Source: Acidobacteriota bacterium
Lineage (GTDB): Bacteria > Acidobacteriota > Terriglobia > Bryobacterales > Bryobacteraceae
Length of the DNA: 64,000 bases
Reading direction: 5' to 3'
NCBI GenBank assembly: GCA_947470805.1
Contig: CANIVU010000025.1
Location: 1 to 64,000 of the forward strand
Below, in pieces: positions 52,630 through 61,543 of the stretch. The notes beneath the pieces were generated by a model, which worked only from the letters and a program-made list of their open reading frames with translations, was not told the DNA's origin and searched no databases. Position 1 is the first letter of the stretch. The number at the start of each line of letters is the position of its first letter. A program made the translations under genes and the position numbers.

Positions 52630-54951
52630 TTAACTCCGCATCCGCGTCATCGCGTACAGTCCCACTAACGTGAAAATCACGTTCGGACTCCACGCCGCCA
52701 TCGTCGCCGGCAACTGGTTCAGGTTCCCCACCTGTTCAAACAGCTGGTTCACCGCCAGATAGGCGATCGCGATCACAAAGCTCGCCCCAATCGCCGTCAT
52801 CGCCCCGCGATTGCCCACCCAGAACGAAAACGGCACCGCGATAATCGCCAGAATAAAGGGGAAGAACGGAACCGAGAATTTCCGGTGATACTGCACCCGC
52901 AGCCGCACGGTATCAAATCCGCTCTGCCCCAGTTCGTCGATGTAGCCCGCCAGTTGATGGAAGTTCAACTGCTTATATTGCTTCTCTTCCGGCAGGAAGT
53001 GCTCCGGCGTCTCGGTCAACTCCGGGAACGTCGTCACCTGCCAGGTCTGATACTCGCTCACCTTGTCCACATCGCGCGACCAGCCGTTCTGGAATATCCA
53101 CGTCCCGATTCCCGGCTCCCACTGCGCCTTCTCGGCATAAATATGCCGCCGCAACCGGAACACCTTCGGGTCGAACATGTAGATGTGGACGCCCGCCATC
53201 ACCTTCGTCGTCGGGTCGAAATACTTGTAGTGGAAAATCCGCGATCCCTTCCCGTAAATCCACTGCCGGTCCGGCCGCAGGAACGTCCGCACCGCCCGGC
53301 CCTTGATCTCGTTCCGGATCCCGTCCTGAATCAGATTCGCGTCCGGCACCACGTAGTAGTCAAAGGCGAACAGCGCGCCCGATAGCGCCAGACTCGACAA
53401 CAACACCGGCAGCGAAAGCCGGTACAAACTCACGCCGCAGGCCTTGAACGCGGTCACCTCATTTTGCCGCGACAACACCGCAAAGGTGATCAGCACCGCC
53501 ACCATCACCGACACTGCCGAATAGTCGTACACCAGCTTCGGCGTCAGGAACAGGTGATAGGTGGCCACCTTCGCCATCGGGATGTTGTTCCGCAGAATGT
53601 CACTCAAAAGCTCGAAAAACGTGAACACTTGCGTCAACATCACAAAGCTGATCAGCGACACGGCGAAGTAGAACAGAAACGTTCCCAGCAGGTACGTATC
53701 AATGATCTGCGGCAAAATCCGGAACGGTGCCGTCCCTTCAATCCGCCGCGCCTTCCCCGTCTCCCGCCGCTCGAACCGGTTCATAAACCTGGCCGCCAAC
53801 TCCGCGAACCATCCGCGCACGCCGCCAATCCAATCGGCGTCCCCCGGCGCCTCCAACCGGATCAGCAGCACCGCGCCAATCAATAAAAATGCCACGTTCG
53901 GCGCCCACGCCGCCACCACCGGCTGCATCCGCCCCTGCTTGGCCAGGCCGATTAAACTCACCTGCGCCATAAAGTACAAAAACGACAGGAACACCGTCGT
54001 CACAAACGCGGCCGACTTGCCGGACTTCCGGCTCGACACCCCCAGCGGCAACCCCACCAGCGCCAGCAGCAAACACGCCGGCGGCAGCGAAAAGCGCCGC
54101 TGCAATTCAATATCGGCGTCTCGCGATTGCCGTGCCTCCGCCCGCAACGGTTCCGTGTCCAAACCCGTATACGCCTTCGCCCGCTGCTCCTCGGGCGCCT
54201 TCGCCTCCAGTACCTGATCGAGCGATGGGAACCGGATATTGAAATATCGCTCCAACTCTTTCCCCACCTCGTGCGAGCTGCCGTTCAGCAGACGCAGTTG
54301 AATCGAATTCCGCGCCGAATCCGGCACCGCCAGCGCGTCGGTCGCAATCGTGATCCGCGGTGCATCGCCGGAGGCCTCCTGGGTCCCCCGCTTCCGCTGC
54401 TCCGGCGGCGTCATATCGGCAATAAAGACATTCCTCCACCGGATCACCGGCCCGGAAATCACGTCGCCTACATAGAGCGTCTTGTTCGGAAACTGTTCGG
54501 CAAAAACGCGTGGTTGAATTTCGGCCGTCATCTGGTCGGCCGCCACCTGGTTCAACACCCGGATCGTCTCCCGCACTGACCACGGGTTAATCCAAATCGA
54601 ACACGCCGCCGTCACCGCCGTACCTAACAACGCAAACACCACCACCGGCCACAAAAGCCGCCGCGTCGACACGCCCGCCGCGCGCAACGCAATAATCTCC
54701 CCATCGCTCGACATCCGGCTCAAGCCAATGAGAATCCCCACCAACACGCCCACCGGAATCGTAAACATCAGCACGAACGGCAACACCAGTAGGAACAAAT
54801 ACCCCACCGTCGCCGCCGGCGCCGACCCGCGCACGAGTTGCTCAAACAGCAAACTCGCGCGCTGCAGAAACAGCACGAACGTGAACAAAAAAGTGCCGAC
54901 AGCAGCGCCGGCGGTAATCTCGCGGAAAACTGACCGCGCTAACAGGCCCAT
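52630..54951 (-). CDS. Single-chain LptF-LptG fusion permease
   Basis: A 773-residue protein made of two YjgP/YjgQ (LptF/LptG) units in tandem. Unit 1 (about 1-395) starts FREITAGAAVGTFLFTFVLFLQRASLLFEQLVRG and includes LPFVLMFTIPVGVLVGILIGLSRMSSDGEIIALRAAGVS, a periplasmic domain (about 125-275) and helices to about 375. A charged linker (about 383-415) follows. Unit 2 (about 418-773) starts IIDTYLLGTFLFYFAVSLISFVML and includes VYDYSAVSVMVAVLITFAVLSRQNEVTAFKACGVSLYRL, another periplasmic domain and four helices. LptF and LptG normally are separate chains that, with LptB2, extract LPS. Twelve membrane segments in all match the two-subunit total. Confidence 0.9.
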   Translation of the reverse strand: MGLLARSVFREITAGAAVGTFLFTFVLFLQRASLLFEQLVRGSAPAATVGYLFLLVLPFVLMFTIPVGVLVGILIGLSRMSSDGEIIALRAAGVSTRRLLWPVVVFALLGTAVTAACSIWINPWSVRETIRVLNQVAADQMTAEIQPRVFAEQFPNKTLYVGDVISGPVIRWRNVFIADMTPPEQRKRGTQEASGDAPRITIATDALAVPDSARNSIQLRLLNGSSHEVGKELERYFNIRFPSLDQVLEAKAPEEQRAKAYTGLDTEPLRAEARQSRDADIELQRRFSLPPACLLLALVGLPLGVSSRKSGKSAAFVTTVFLSFLYFMAQVSLIGLAKQGRMQPVVAAWAPNVAFLLIGAVLLIRLEAPGDADWIGGVRGWFAELAARFMNRFERRETGKARRIEGTAPFRILPQIIDTYLLGTFLFYFAVSLISFVMLTQVFTFFELLSDILRNNIPMAKVATYHLFLTPKLVYDYSAVSVMVAVLITFAVLSRQNEVTAFKACGVSLYRLSLPVLLSSLALSGALFAFDYYVVPDANLIQDGIRNEIKGRAVRTFLRPDRQWIYGKGSRIFHYKYFDPTTKVMAGVHIYMFDPKVFRLRRHIYAEKAQWEPGIGTWIFQNGWSRDVDKVSEYQTWQVTTFPELTETPEHFLPEEKQYKQLNFHQLAGYIDELGQSGFDTVRLRVQYHRKFSVPFFPFILAIIAVPFSFWVGNRGAMTAIGASFVIAIAYLAVNQLFEQVGNLNQLPATMAAWSPNVIFTLVGLYAMTRMRS

Positions 54952-54957
54952 CTTGCG

Positions 54958-56709
54958 TTAATCGCCGCTGTCCAACGGCGGCGGCGCCACTACGGGCGGC
55001 CGGGGCCGTTCCTCTTGCGGGCGCTCCATGTCGATTTCATCAAACAGCAGCGATGGACAGACCACCGATGCGCCTACCACGTAGCCTCCAGCTCCCATCA
55101 GCGCCAGCGGCGCCAGGTTGTGCAGATACTCCATCGGCTCGGCGTCGTTGCCCACCGCCAGAATGTCGCGCAACAGACGTGCATTCACCCCGCGGAACCG
55201 GACCCCGCGAATCGCCTCTTCCCGGCCATCCGGGTACACGCGATACACCTCGAGCGGCGTACTGAACGGCCGCGAGGAACCGGACCCCTGCATCGCATTC
55301 GCCAACCGGCGCAACTCAACATTGCTCGCGCTCGACGGATAATCCAGTCGCTTCACCAGAATGCCATACGGCTTCCGGCGCAACTGCACCAACTCCAGCA
55401 GCTTCTTCTTCAACTCCGCCGGCGAAATCCCGTCGCGGCACTGCACCAGCAGGTTCGTCGGCACCGCCGCAGCCGCGCCAAAATTCCCCGGTACCCGCCC
55501 GCGCCCGTTCGATCCCTCCTGGCCCCGCACCGGCTGCCGCGTGTAGAGCAGCGTCTTCAGCATGCCCTTCTCCACCAGCGTCAGCTTCTGCGGAACTACG
55601 CCCTCGTAATCGGCTTCGCACAGCCCCAGCAGCGGCCGGCCCTTCCAAGTCGCCGTAGGATCGTCCACCACGTCGAAATTCTCCGGCAACACCCGGCCAT
55701 TCAACCGGCCTTCCAACTCCGACGGCGATAAATTCACCGGCCGCCCGGGCATCGAAACCGGATCCCGCGAAGGCTGCAAATTGGCGCCAAACACCTGCGC
55801 CATCAACTGCGCCGCCGCCGCCGGCTCAAACAGCACCGGTCCCGTGTAGACATCGCCCATCGGCGCGTCCACCTGCGCCGTCAAATGCCGCGCCATCACT
55901 TCGATTTCCTGCCGCATCGCCGCTTCCGCCGGCAACTGGTCCAGCCGGAACCCATGGAACACCCGGTGATTCCGGATCACCGCCCCATCGGCCGCGAACG
56001 CCTCGGCACGCACACGCACGCTGCTCACATACTCCGGTACCCGGATCCGCGTGCCCTCTGTGTTGGCGAAGTAGAACGTGGAGGCTGAATCCTCCATCTC
56101 CACCCGGGAATCGATGATCTTTGGAAAGTTCGCGAAGACGGCCGACAGCCGCCGCGCCACGTCGCTCCACTTCTTCTCGTCAGTCTGGATCTTCGCTACC
56201 GACAGCAGCTTCACCGTCGCCGGCTGTTTAGAAAAATCGTTCAACTTCTCCGACAGCGTCACGTTCTGCAACCACGACTTCTTCAGCGTGATCTCCTGCA
56301 CCGCCGCCTTGTACGCCCGGTCGGTTGCCAGCCACAAATCCTGCTGCACCTGCTCCCGGCTGAACTCAATCGGCCAGCGCGCGCTGTCGTACCGCGCCCC
56401 GCCCATCCGCCCCGTCGCCACCGCGTTCGTGTTGTCGAACTCGTAGCCGCCCACCCGCACCATGACATGCGGCGCACGGTAGTTGGTCACTCCCGACTGC
56501 AGCAAGCCGCCCAGCGTCGCCGTACAGTTGAAGTTGGTGCCGGCTTCGATCATGTACTCGATGTAGTAGGGCTTCTCGCCGGCAATCGTCAGCCGCAAGG
56601 ACCTCGACAACTCCGAGATCATCGCGTCCAACAAAGGATCGTCGAGCTTCTCCTGCCCGCGCAAAACAGCGCCCAGCATCGGCAACGTTAATAGAGTGCG
56701 CCGCTTCAT
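54958..56709 (-). CDS. Exported TldE/PmbA-like protein lacking the metal site
   Basis: A 583-residue protein with an N-terminal export signal (MKRRTLLTLPMLGAVLRGQ). It aligns by pattern with the TldD-like protein encoded immediately upstream: VEKGMLKTLLYTRQPVRGQEGSNGRGR here against VEKGILKTFLLSRSPIAGFPESNGHGR there, and the same 'EVYRVYPDGREE' block. Where the partner has HEIFGHRIEGH this protein has no HExxxH, so it resembles the metal-free TldE/PmbA subunit. TldD/TldE form a heterodimeric metallopeptidase that trims peptides. The start overlaps the tldD stop by ATGA (56706-56709). An exported form of this pair is unusual. Confidence 0.85.
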   Translation of the reverse strand: MKRRTLLTLPMLGAVLRGQEKLDDPLLDAMISELSRSLRLTIAGEKPYYIEYMIEAGTNFNCTATLGGLLQSGVTNYRAPHVMVRVGGYEFDNTNAVATGRMGGARYDSARWPIEFSREQVQQDLWLATDRAYKAAVQEITLKKSWLQNVTLSEKLNDFSKQPATVKLLSVAKIQTDEKKWSDVARRLSAVFANFPKIIDSRVEMEDSASTFYFANTEGTRIRVPEYVSSVRVRAEAFAADGAVIRNHRVFHGFRLDQLPAEAAMRQEIEVMARHLTAQVDAPMGDVYTGPVLFEPAAAAQLMAQVFGANLQPSRDPVSMPGRPVNLSPSELEGRLNGRVLPENFDVVDDPTATWKGRPLLGLCEADYEGVVPQKLTLVEKGMLKTLLYTRQPVRGQEGSNGRGRVPGNFGAAAAVPTNLLVQCRDGISPAELKKKLLELVQLRRKPYGILVKRLDYPSSASNVELRRLANAMQGSGSSRPFSTPLEVYRVYPDGREEAIRGVRFRGVNARLLRDILAVGNDAEPMEYLHNLAPLALMGAGGYVVGASVVCPSLLFDEIDMERPQEERPRPPVVAPPPLDSGD

Positions 56710-58415
56710 TCCGCACCGCCCGTCTGTGCTGTCGGCCGCGGCAATAACGGCGGCCGCTCCTGCGACCGGTTCTTCCGTTGCACTTCAATCTCGCTCACCA
56801 GCAGCGCCGGCGACGACGCCGACACCGGCACGCTCCCCGACTCCGCCCCGCAATACCCGTTAAACACTTCCAACTTGTCCGACGTGGCCACGATCTTGGC
56901 GAAACTCGCCAGCGGCGTCCCCACAATATCGGCGCCGCGCACCAACTCATCCGGCCGCCCGTCCGGGTACACGCGGTAGACCACCAACGGGATCACAGTG
57001 AACGCCTGCAAACCCTGACTCCGCGTCGTCGTGTAGCCGCCCGTTACAGATTCAAAGAACAGCCCGTACGGCTTCCCCTGACGCTTAATCTCTTCCACCA
57101 GCAACTTCCGCAACTCCGCGTCCGGCACCTTCTTCGCCGAATCCACCACCAGGTTCGATTGCCGCGCCACAATCTCCGCCCCCGCCTGGCGCCGCCCGTG
57201 CCCATTGGACTCCGGGAATCCGGCAATCGGCGACCGTGACAGCAAAAACGTCTTCAAAATGCCCTTCTCAACCACCGAAACCCGCCGCGCCTTCACGCCC
57301 TCATCGTCGTAGTCATACCAGCCATAAAGGTCTTCATCGGCATAATGCTTCAACGTCGGGTCGAAATAAACGCTCAGAAAATCGGGCAAAACTTCCTTGT
57401 TCACCCGCTTGGTGAACGTCTGGCCCTCGGACTCGTCCTTTTGCCGGTGGCCTTCAATGCGGTGCCCGAAGATCTCGTGGAAAAACACACCGGACGCTTT
57501 ACCCGACAAAATCGCCGGCCCCACAAACGGATCCACTTCCGGCGCCTTCAGCAAGCCCTTCAAATCGGCGATCACCTTATCCACACGGGCTTCCACCACT
57601 TTGGAATCCGGCAGCCGCGAAGGATCGTCGGCCTCAATCGTGTCCGATGTCGCCAAATCCATCCCGTCAAACGCCTTCGCCCGCGCCGAAATCACAATCC
57701 GCGCAAACGTCCGCCCATGCTGCAACCGCGTCCCATCCGTGTTCACGAAGGTCTTCACCTCGCGCTGCGCCTGGAACGATACCGCCGAATTCAGGATCTC
57801 CGGCGACATCGACAGCCGCTTCGACCACGCCCGCAGCCGCTCGGAAATCTGCTTCTCATTTACCTTGTATGTGGAAACCTTCCGGAACTCCACCGCCGAC
57901 GGCGCCGCCGAAAAATCATCCGACTGATCCACAGCCGTCACTTTGACCTGCGTGTCGGACTTAATGTTGGTCAGCCGCACCGAAGCCGCCCGGTAGACGC
58001 TGTCAGTGTCCATCCACAAACGGCGCTTCAACGCGTTCGGGTTGTCGTCCAGCGAAACCACCGAACCCATCGTGAACTGTGCGATGTCCCGCGGCTGCCG
58101 GTGATAATTGTCCAACTTCGGCGTACCCACCCGGACCGTTACGTCCAGGTTCCGGACATGCCGCGTGTCCCGCGAAGCCAGCAACCCGGAGGTCGCCTCC
58201 ATCGTCAGAAACTCGTTTTCCGTTACCGCATACGCTGCAAAGTACGGTTTAGGATCGCCCTTTTCCTTCAACGTCTGGAAGTTGCGATCGAGCTCGGAAG
58301 ACAGAATTTCCACCAGCTTCGGCGTCTCAGCCGCCGGGCTTGTACCCGCGGCCAAAACTACCACCAGGAGAGAATTCCGCACGGTCCGAAGCAGAGGCTG
58401 CGCATCTAGCGGCAT
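56706..58415 (-). CDS. Exported TldD-like metallopeptidase
   Basis: A 569-residue protein from ATG 58415, which gives a signal-like N-terminus (RTVRNSLLVVVLAAGTSPAAE); an ATG 18 bases upstream is possible. The TldD zinc motif is HEIFGH (313-318) followed by RIEGH, inside SGKASGVFFHEIFGHRIEGH, with a metal-ligand Cys not obvious. The C-terminal VEKGILKTFLLSRSP and SNGHGRRQ blocks are typical. Cytoplasmic TldD/E mature microcins and other peptides; here both subunits carry export signals and are translationally coupled, so action on periplasmic peptides is inferred. Confidence 0.87.
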   Translation of the reverse strand: MPLDAQPLLRTVRNSLLVVVLAAGTSPAAETPKLVEILSSELDRNFQTLKEKGDPKPYFAAYAVTENEFLTMEATSGLLASRDTRHVRNLDVTVRVGTPKLDNYHRQPRDIAQFTMGSVVSLDDNPNALKRRLWMDTDSVYRAASVRLTNIKSDTQVKVTAVDQSDDFSAAPSAVEFRKVSTYKVNEKQISERLRAWSKRLSMSPEILNSAVSFQAQREVKTFVNTDGTRLQHGRTFARIVISARAKAFDGMDLATSDTIEADDPSRLPDSKVVEARVDKVIADLKGLLKAPEVDPFVGPAILSGKASGVFFHEIFGHRIEGHRQKDESEGQTFTKRVNKEVLPDFLSVYFDPTLKHYADEDLYGWYDYDDEGVKARRVSVVEKGILKTFLLSRSPIAGFPESNGHGRRQAGAEIVARQSNLVVDSAKKVPDAELRKLLVEEIKRQGKPYGLFFESVTGGYTTTRSQGLQAFTVIPLVVYRVYPDGRPDELVRGADIVGTPLASFAKIVATSDKLEVFNGYCGAESGSVPVSASSPALLVSEIEVQRKNRSQERPPLLPRPTAQTGGAE

Positions 58416-58475
58416 ATCCCGCCAGCATATCATGCTGCCTATGGCAGCCTCCTCGGATTCACGGACTTAGGATCG

Positions 58476-58498
58476 TTGTTTACGCCCTTTGTTTACGC
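58476..58498. repeat. 10-bp direct repeat upstream of the tldD-tldE-like pair
   Basis: TTGTTTACGC occurs at 58476-58485 and again at 58489-58498, a 13-bp period (just over one helical turn). It lies 61-83 bases upstream of the tldD-like start and downstream of the LuxR-type regulator gene on the same strand. It may be a tandem activator site. Confidence 0.4.
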
Positions 58499-58515
58499 GC
58501 TCTTGGCGCAATGCA

Positions 58516-59169
58516 CTAGCTAACCGGAGCCATCTCCAGCATGCCCTTCTCGCGCATCACCGAAAGCGCCAGCCCATACCGGCCACGCACCCCGGTCTTC
58601 TCAAAGATGTGCTTCAGGTGGATCTTCACGGTCCCGGGACGAATCCCCAGTTCCCGTGCGATCTCCTTGTTCTTCATCCCCTGCTCCACCAGTTCCAGCA
58701 CCTGCTGTTCCCGGGGCGTCAATTCACTGCGGTGCTGCCGTTCCATCCGGTGCGTATCGCGGAACACGCTGTCGGCCATCCAGCTCGATCCGCCGGCCAC
58801 CGCCTCCAGGCACGCAATCACCGTCGAAACATCCGACGTCTTTCGCAGGATCCCCTTCGCCCCGGATTGCAGAAACCGCAACGCCTCGGCCTCCGTGATC
58901 GAGACCCCCCAAATCACTACTTCCGTGGCATGCTGCGATAGCATCTTTGCCTGTGCCACCCAATCCATAACCGCTTGAATTCCCAACGACTTATCGACCA
59001 GACAGACGTCCGGGCGAAGCTGCCGAACCAACTCGCTTGCCGCCGGCAAGGAGTCCGTCCGCCCCAGAAACGTCATGTCGTTACATTGGGCCAGGATCGC
59101 GTTCAGACCCTCCGCCGTTACGGGCTGCGACTCGCAGACCGCAATCGTCTTTTTTCCGTGAATGTCCAT
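58516..59169 (-). CDS. NarL/FixJ-type response regulator
   Basis: A 217-residue protein from ATG 59169, where the receiver domain begins (KKTIAVCESQPVTAEGLNAIL). The likely phospho-acceptor Asp is in RPDVCLVDKS and the conserved Lys in GAKGILRKTSD. The C-terminal LuxR helix-turn-helix is LTPREQQVLELVEQGMKNKEIARELGIRPGTVKIHLKHIFEKTGVRGR. The usual DD pair at the start of the receiver is replaced (CESQ), so phosphorylation may be atypical. No histidine kinase is adjacent. It lies upstream of the tldD-like gene on the same strand. Confidence 0.9.
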   Translation of the reverse strand: MDIHGKKTIAVCESQPVTAEGLNAILAQCNDMTFLGRTDSLPAASELVRQLRPDVCLVDKSLGIQAVMDWVAQAKMLSQHATEVVIWGVSITEAEALRFLQSGAKGILRKTSDVSTVIACLEAVAGGSSWMADSVFRDTHRMERQHRSELTPREQQVLELVEQGMKNKEIARELGIRPGTVKIHLKHIFEKTGVRGRYGLALSVMREKGMLEMAPVS

Positions 59170-59368
59170 TGCTTGTTGCGCCTTCCTAAGGGCTACTACC
59201 CTCTGAAAACGCATATCGACCCGCTACCCCAACGTTTTAGACATCTTCTCAACTATCTGACGGGCTACTCCAAAGCGGCTTATGTTTTTCCCACCCGCTG
59301 CCGATGAAGAGATTAAGCACGGTTCCGAAATCCGGCGGCGGACCGCTACAATTAGGAGAGGAGCTCAG

Positions 59369-60568
59369 TTGGCAGCGGAAGCTTGGCAAATAGTTTTGGT
59401 CACGCCCGGCCGGAAGATCACTTCCGAGTTGCTGCCCCTTGTCTCCAGCGAACTTCCGTCCGCGCGAGTGATTGAACTGCAAGGATATCCGCTCGACGGG
59501 AAACTCGGCGACGCCGTCAAGCCCGGCAGCATCTGCTTCCTCGACCTCATTACCGACCAGGATCGAGGGCTGGAGGCGCTGACGAATATCGGCAAGATCT
59601 CCCCTCATGTCCCCGTCGTTAGTCTTGTCACCGACAGTAATCCACAGTTAATTCTGCAGGCCCATCGCCTCGGCGCCAAGGATTTCCTCACCCAGCCGTT
59701 CACAACCGACCAGTTGCGAACTGTCATCGAGAAGTTGTCCCATCTCATCCCGGAACTGGTCGAAGAGCACGGCCGTGTCATCACCGTCATTCCCGCTAAA
59801 GGCGGTTGCGGCGCCAGCACCATCTCCTTCAATCTGGCCATGCAGCTCAAAAAGAGTGGCTCCGCGAAAACCCTCCTCGCCGACCTCGACCCGGTCACCG
59901 GCACCCAAACCTTCCAAATGAAGCTCAAGCCCGGCTTCAGCTTCATCGATATCATCAGTCAGGGCGCGGCTCTCGACGCCGATGTCTGGCGAGGCGTCGT
60001 CCAGTCCTACTCGGGCATCGACGTTCTCCTCTCCCCCCAGAATCCCGTCGAAGGCGCCCAGGAAATGGGAGATACCCGCCCCATTCTCAACTTCTCCCGC
60101 CGCCTCTACGACAACGTAGTCGTCGACCTCGGCAACGCCTACGGCGAATGGGCGCTCAGTGCCGTCCGCGCCTCCGACGAAGTCTTCCTGGTCACCACCA
60201 CCGAACTGCCCGCGCTCCAAGCCGCTCAACGCGTGATGAACTATTACGAAAATCACAACATCGCGCGCCAGGGGATCCACCTCATCATCAATCGATTCAA
60301 TCGCGATGTGGGGCTCACTAAAGAGATGATCGAGACCGCCCTCCAGACCGAGATCTATCAGATCGTCGCTAGTGATTACGAAGGCGTTCAACGGGCCCTT
60401 CTCGACGGGAAACCCATTCAGGCCTCCACCAACATCGGCAAGCAAATCCAGCAAATCGCCGAACGGATACTCGGCGTCGATGCCGAAAAGCAAAAGAAAA
60501 AGGCAGAGAAATCCAACTCCGGCGGCGGCCTTTCCGGCCTCTTCGGCCTGTTCTCACGCAGTACCTGA
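59369..60568 (+). CDS. CpaE/MinD-like ATPase with N-terminal receiver-like domain
   Basis: A 399-residue protein read from TTG 59369, with GAGGAG 5 bases upstream; the in-frame ATG at 59282 lacks a ribosome site and adds an unconserved leader. Residues about 5-125 form a receiver-like fold (WQIVLVTPGRKITSELL, LGAKDFLTQPFTTDQLRTVIEKL). The deviant Walker A KGGCGAST (144-151) and VVVDLG further on mark the MinD/ParA class. This layout is that of CpaE/TadZ, which positions Tad pilus machinery at a pole. No other Tad genes are in the window. TACAAT (59347-59352) may be the -10. The C-terminus is Lys/Gly/Ser-rich. Confidence 0.87.
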   Translation: MAAEAWQIVLVTPGRKITSELLPLVSSELPSARVIELQGYPLDGKLGDAVKPGSICFLDLITDQDRGLEALTNIGKISPHVPVVSLVTDSNPQLILQAHRLGAKDFLTQPFTTDQLRTVIEKLSHLIPELVEEHGRVITVIPAKGGCGASTISFNLAMQLKKSGSAKTLLADLDPVTGTQTFQMKLKPGFSFIDIISQGAALDADVWRGVVQSYSGIDVLLSPQNPVEGAQEMGDTRPILNFSRRLYDNVVVDLGNAYGEWALSAVRASDEVFLVTTTELPALQAAQRVMNYYENHNIARQGIHLIINRFNRDVGLTKEMIETALQTEIYQIVASDYEGVQRALLDGKPIQASTNIGKQIQQIAERILGVDAEKQKKKAEKSNSGGGLSGLFGLFSRST

Positions 60569-60580
60569 TATCCTCTTGTT

Positions 60581-61543
60581 TTGTTCCACCTGACGGAAGA
60601 TAACGCTCTCGCCTACCTTGCCGAATGCCAATGGCCCGGCGCACCAGAGGCGACCATCACCCCGCTCGGCGGCGGCGTTTCCAACACCGTTCTCCTCGCC
60701 GAATCCCCACATGGACGCATCGTCTGTAAACAGGCGCTCGAAAAACTGCGTGTAGAAGCCGATTGGCGCTCCCGCCCCGATCGCACTCTCCGCGAAGCCG
60801 ACGCCCTCCAGGCCGTCGCCCCCCTCCTCCCCCCCGGTGCGGTCCCCGAAATTCTCTTTATCGATCGGACCAACTGCATCTACGCCATGGCCGCCGCCGC
60901 GGCCTCGAGTACCGACTGGAAAACCGCCCTCCTCCGCGGCCACATCGACCCCGCCATCGCCACCGCCGCCGGCCATACCCTCGGCACCATCATCCGCGGA
61001 ACTTGGCAACAACCCGCCTGGGAAGCCCAATTCGGCGACCAAACCGTCTTCGACGAACTCCGCCTCGATCCCTACTACCGCTTCACCGCCGCCCGCCACC
61101 CGGACTGCGCCGCCCACTTCGAACAACTCATCGAATCCTGCCGCACCCGCCGCGTCTCCCTCGTCCACGGCGACTGGTCCCCCAAGAACCTCCTCACCAC
61201 CGAAGCCGGCGTCATGGCCATCGATTTTGAGGTCGTCCACTACGGCAACCCCTGCTTCGACTTGGGCTTCCTCCTCTGCCACCTGGTCCTGAAATCCATC
61301 CACACGCCCGCCCATGCCCCGGCCCTCAAAGCCTGCGCCCACGCCTTGTGGTCCGCCCTCGCCCTGCCCACCGAGCTCCCCGGCACCATCGCCCATCTCG
61401 GCGGCCTCCTCCTCGCCCGCGCCGACGGCAAATCCCCCGCCGAATACCTCACCCTGCCCGAACGCGACATCCTCCGCCGCACCGCCAAACAGATCATCAA
61501 AACGCCCCCCGAATCCATCGAAGAAATCTGGCAATGTCTCTAA
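60581..61543 (+). CDS. APH-fold phosphotransferase
   Basis: A 320-residue protein starting at TTG 60581 (MFHLTEDNALAYLAECQW), 12 bp after the CpaE-like gene. The Brenner-type catalytic motif is H196-G-D198-W-S-P-K-N203, followed by the metal-binding Asp215 in AIDFE. The N-lobe has ITPLGGGVSNTVLLAE and a Lys in IVCKQAL. The family phosphorylates small molecules (aminoglycosides, choline, methylthioribose, hydroxylysine); the substrate is unknown. Its stop overlaps the enolase start by 10 bp, so it is translationally coupled to a core metabolic gene. Confidence 0.85.
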   Translation: MFHLTEDNALAYLAECQWPGAPEATITPLGGGVSNTVLLAESPHGRIVCKQALEKLRVEADWRSRPDRTLREADALQAVAPLLPPGAVPEILFIDRTNCIYAMAAAAASSTDWKTALLRGHIDPAIATAAGHTLGTIIRGTWQQPAWEAQFGDQTVFDELRLDPYYRFTAARHPDCAAHFEQLIESCRTRRVSLVHGDWSPKNLLTTEAGVMAIDFEVVHYGNPCFDLGFLLCHLVLKSIHTPAHAPALKACAHALWSALALPTELPGTIAHLGGLLLARADGKSPAEYLTLPERDILRRTAKQIIKTPPESIEEIWQCL

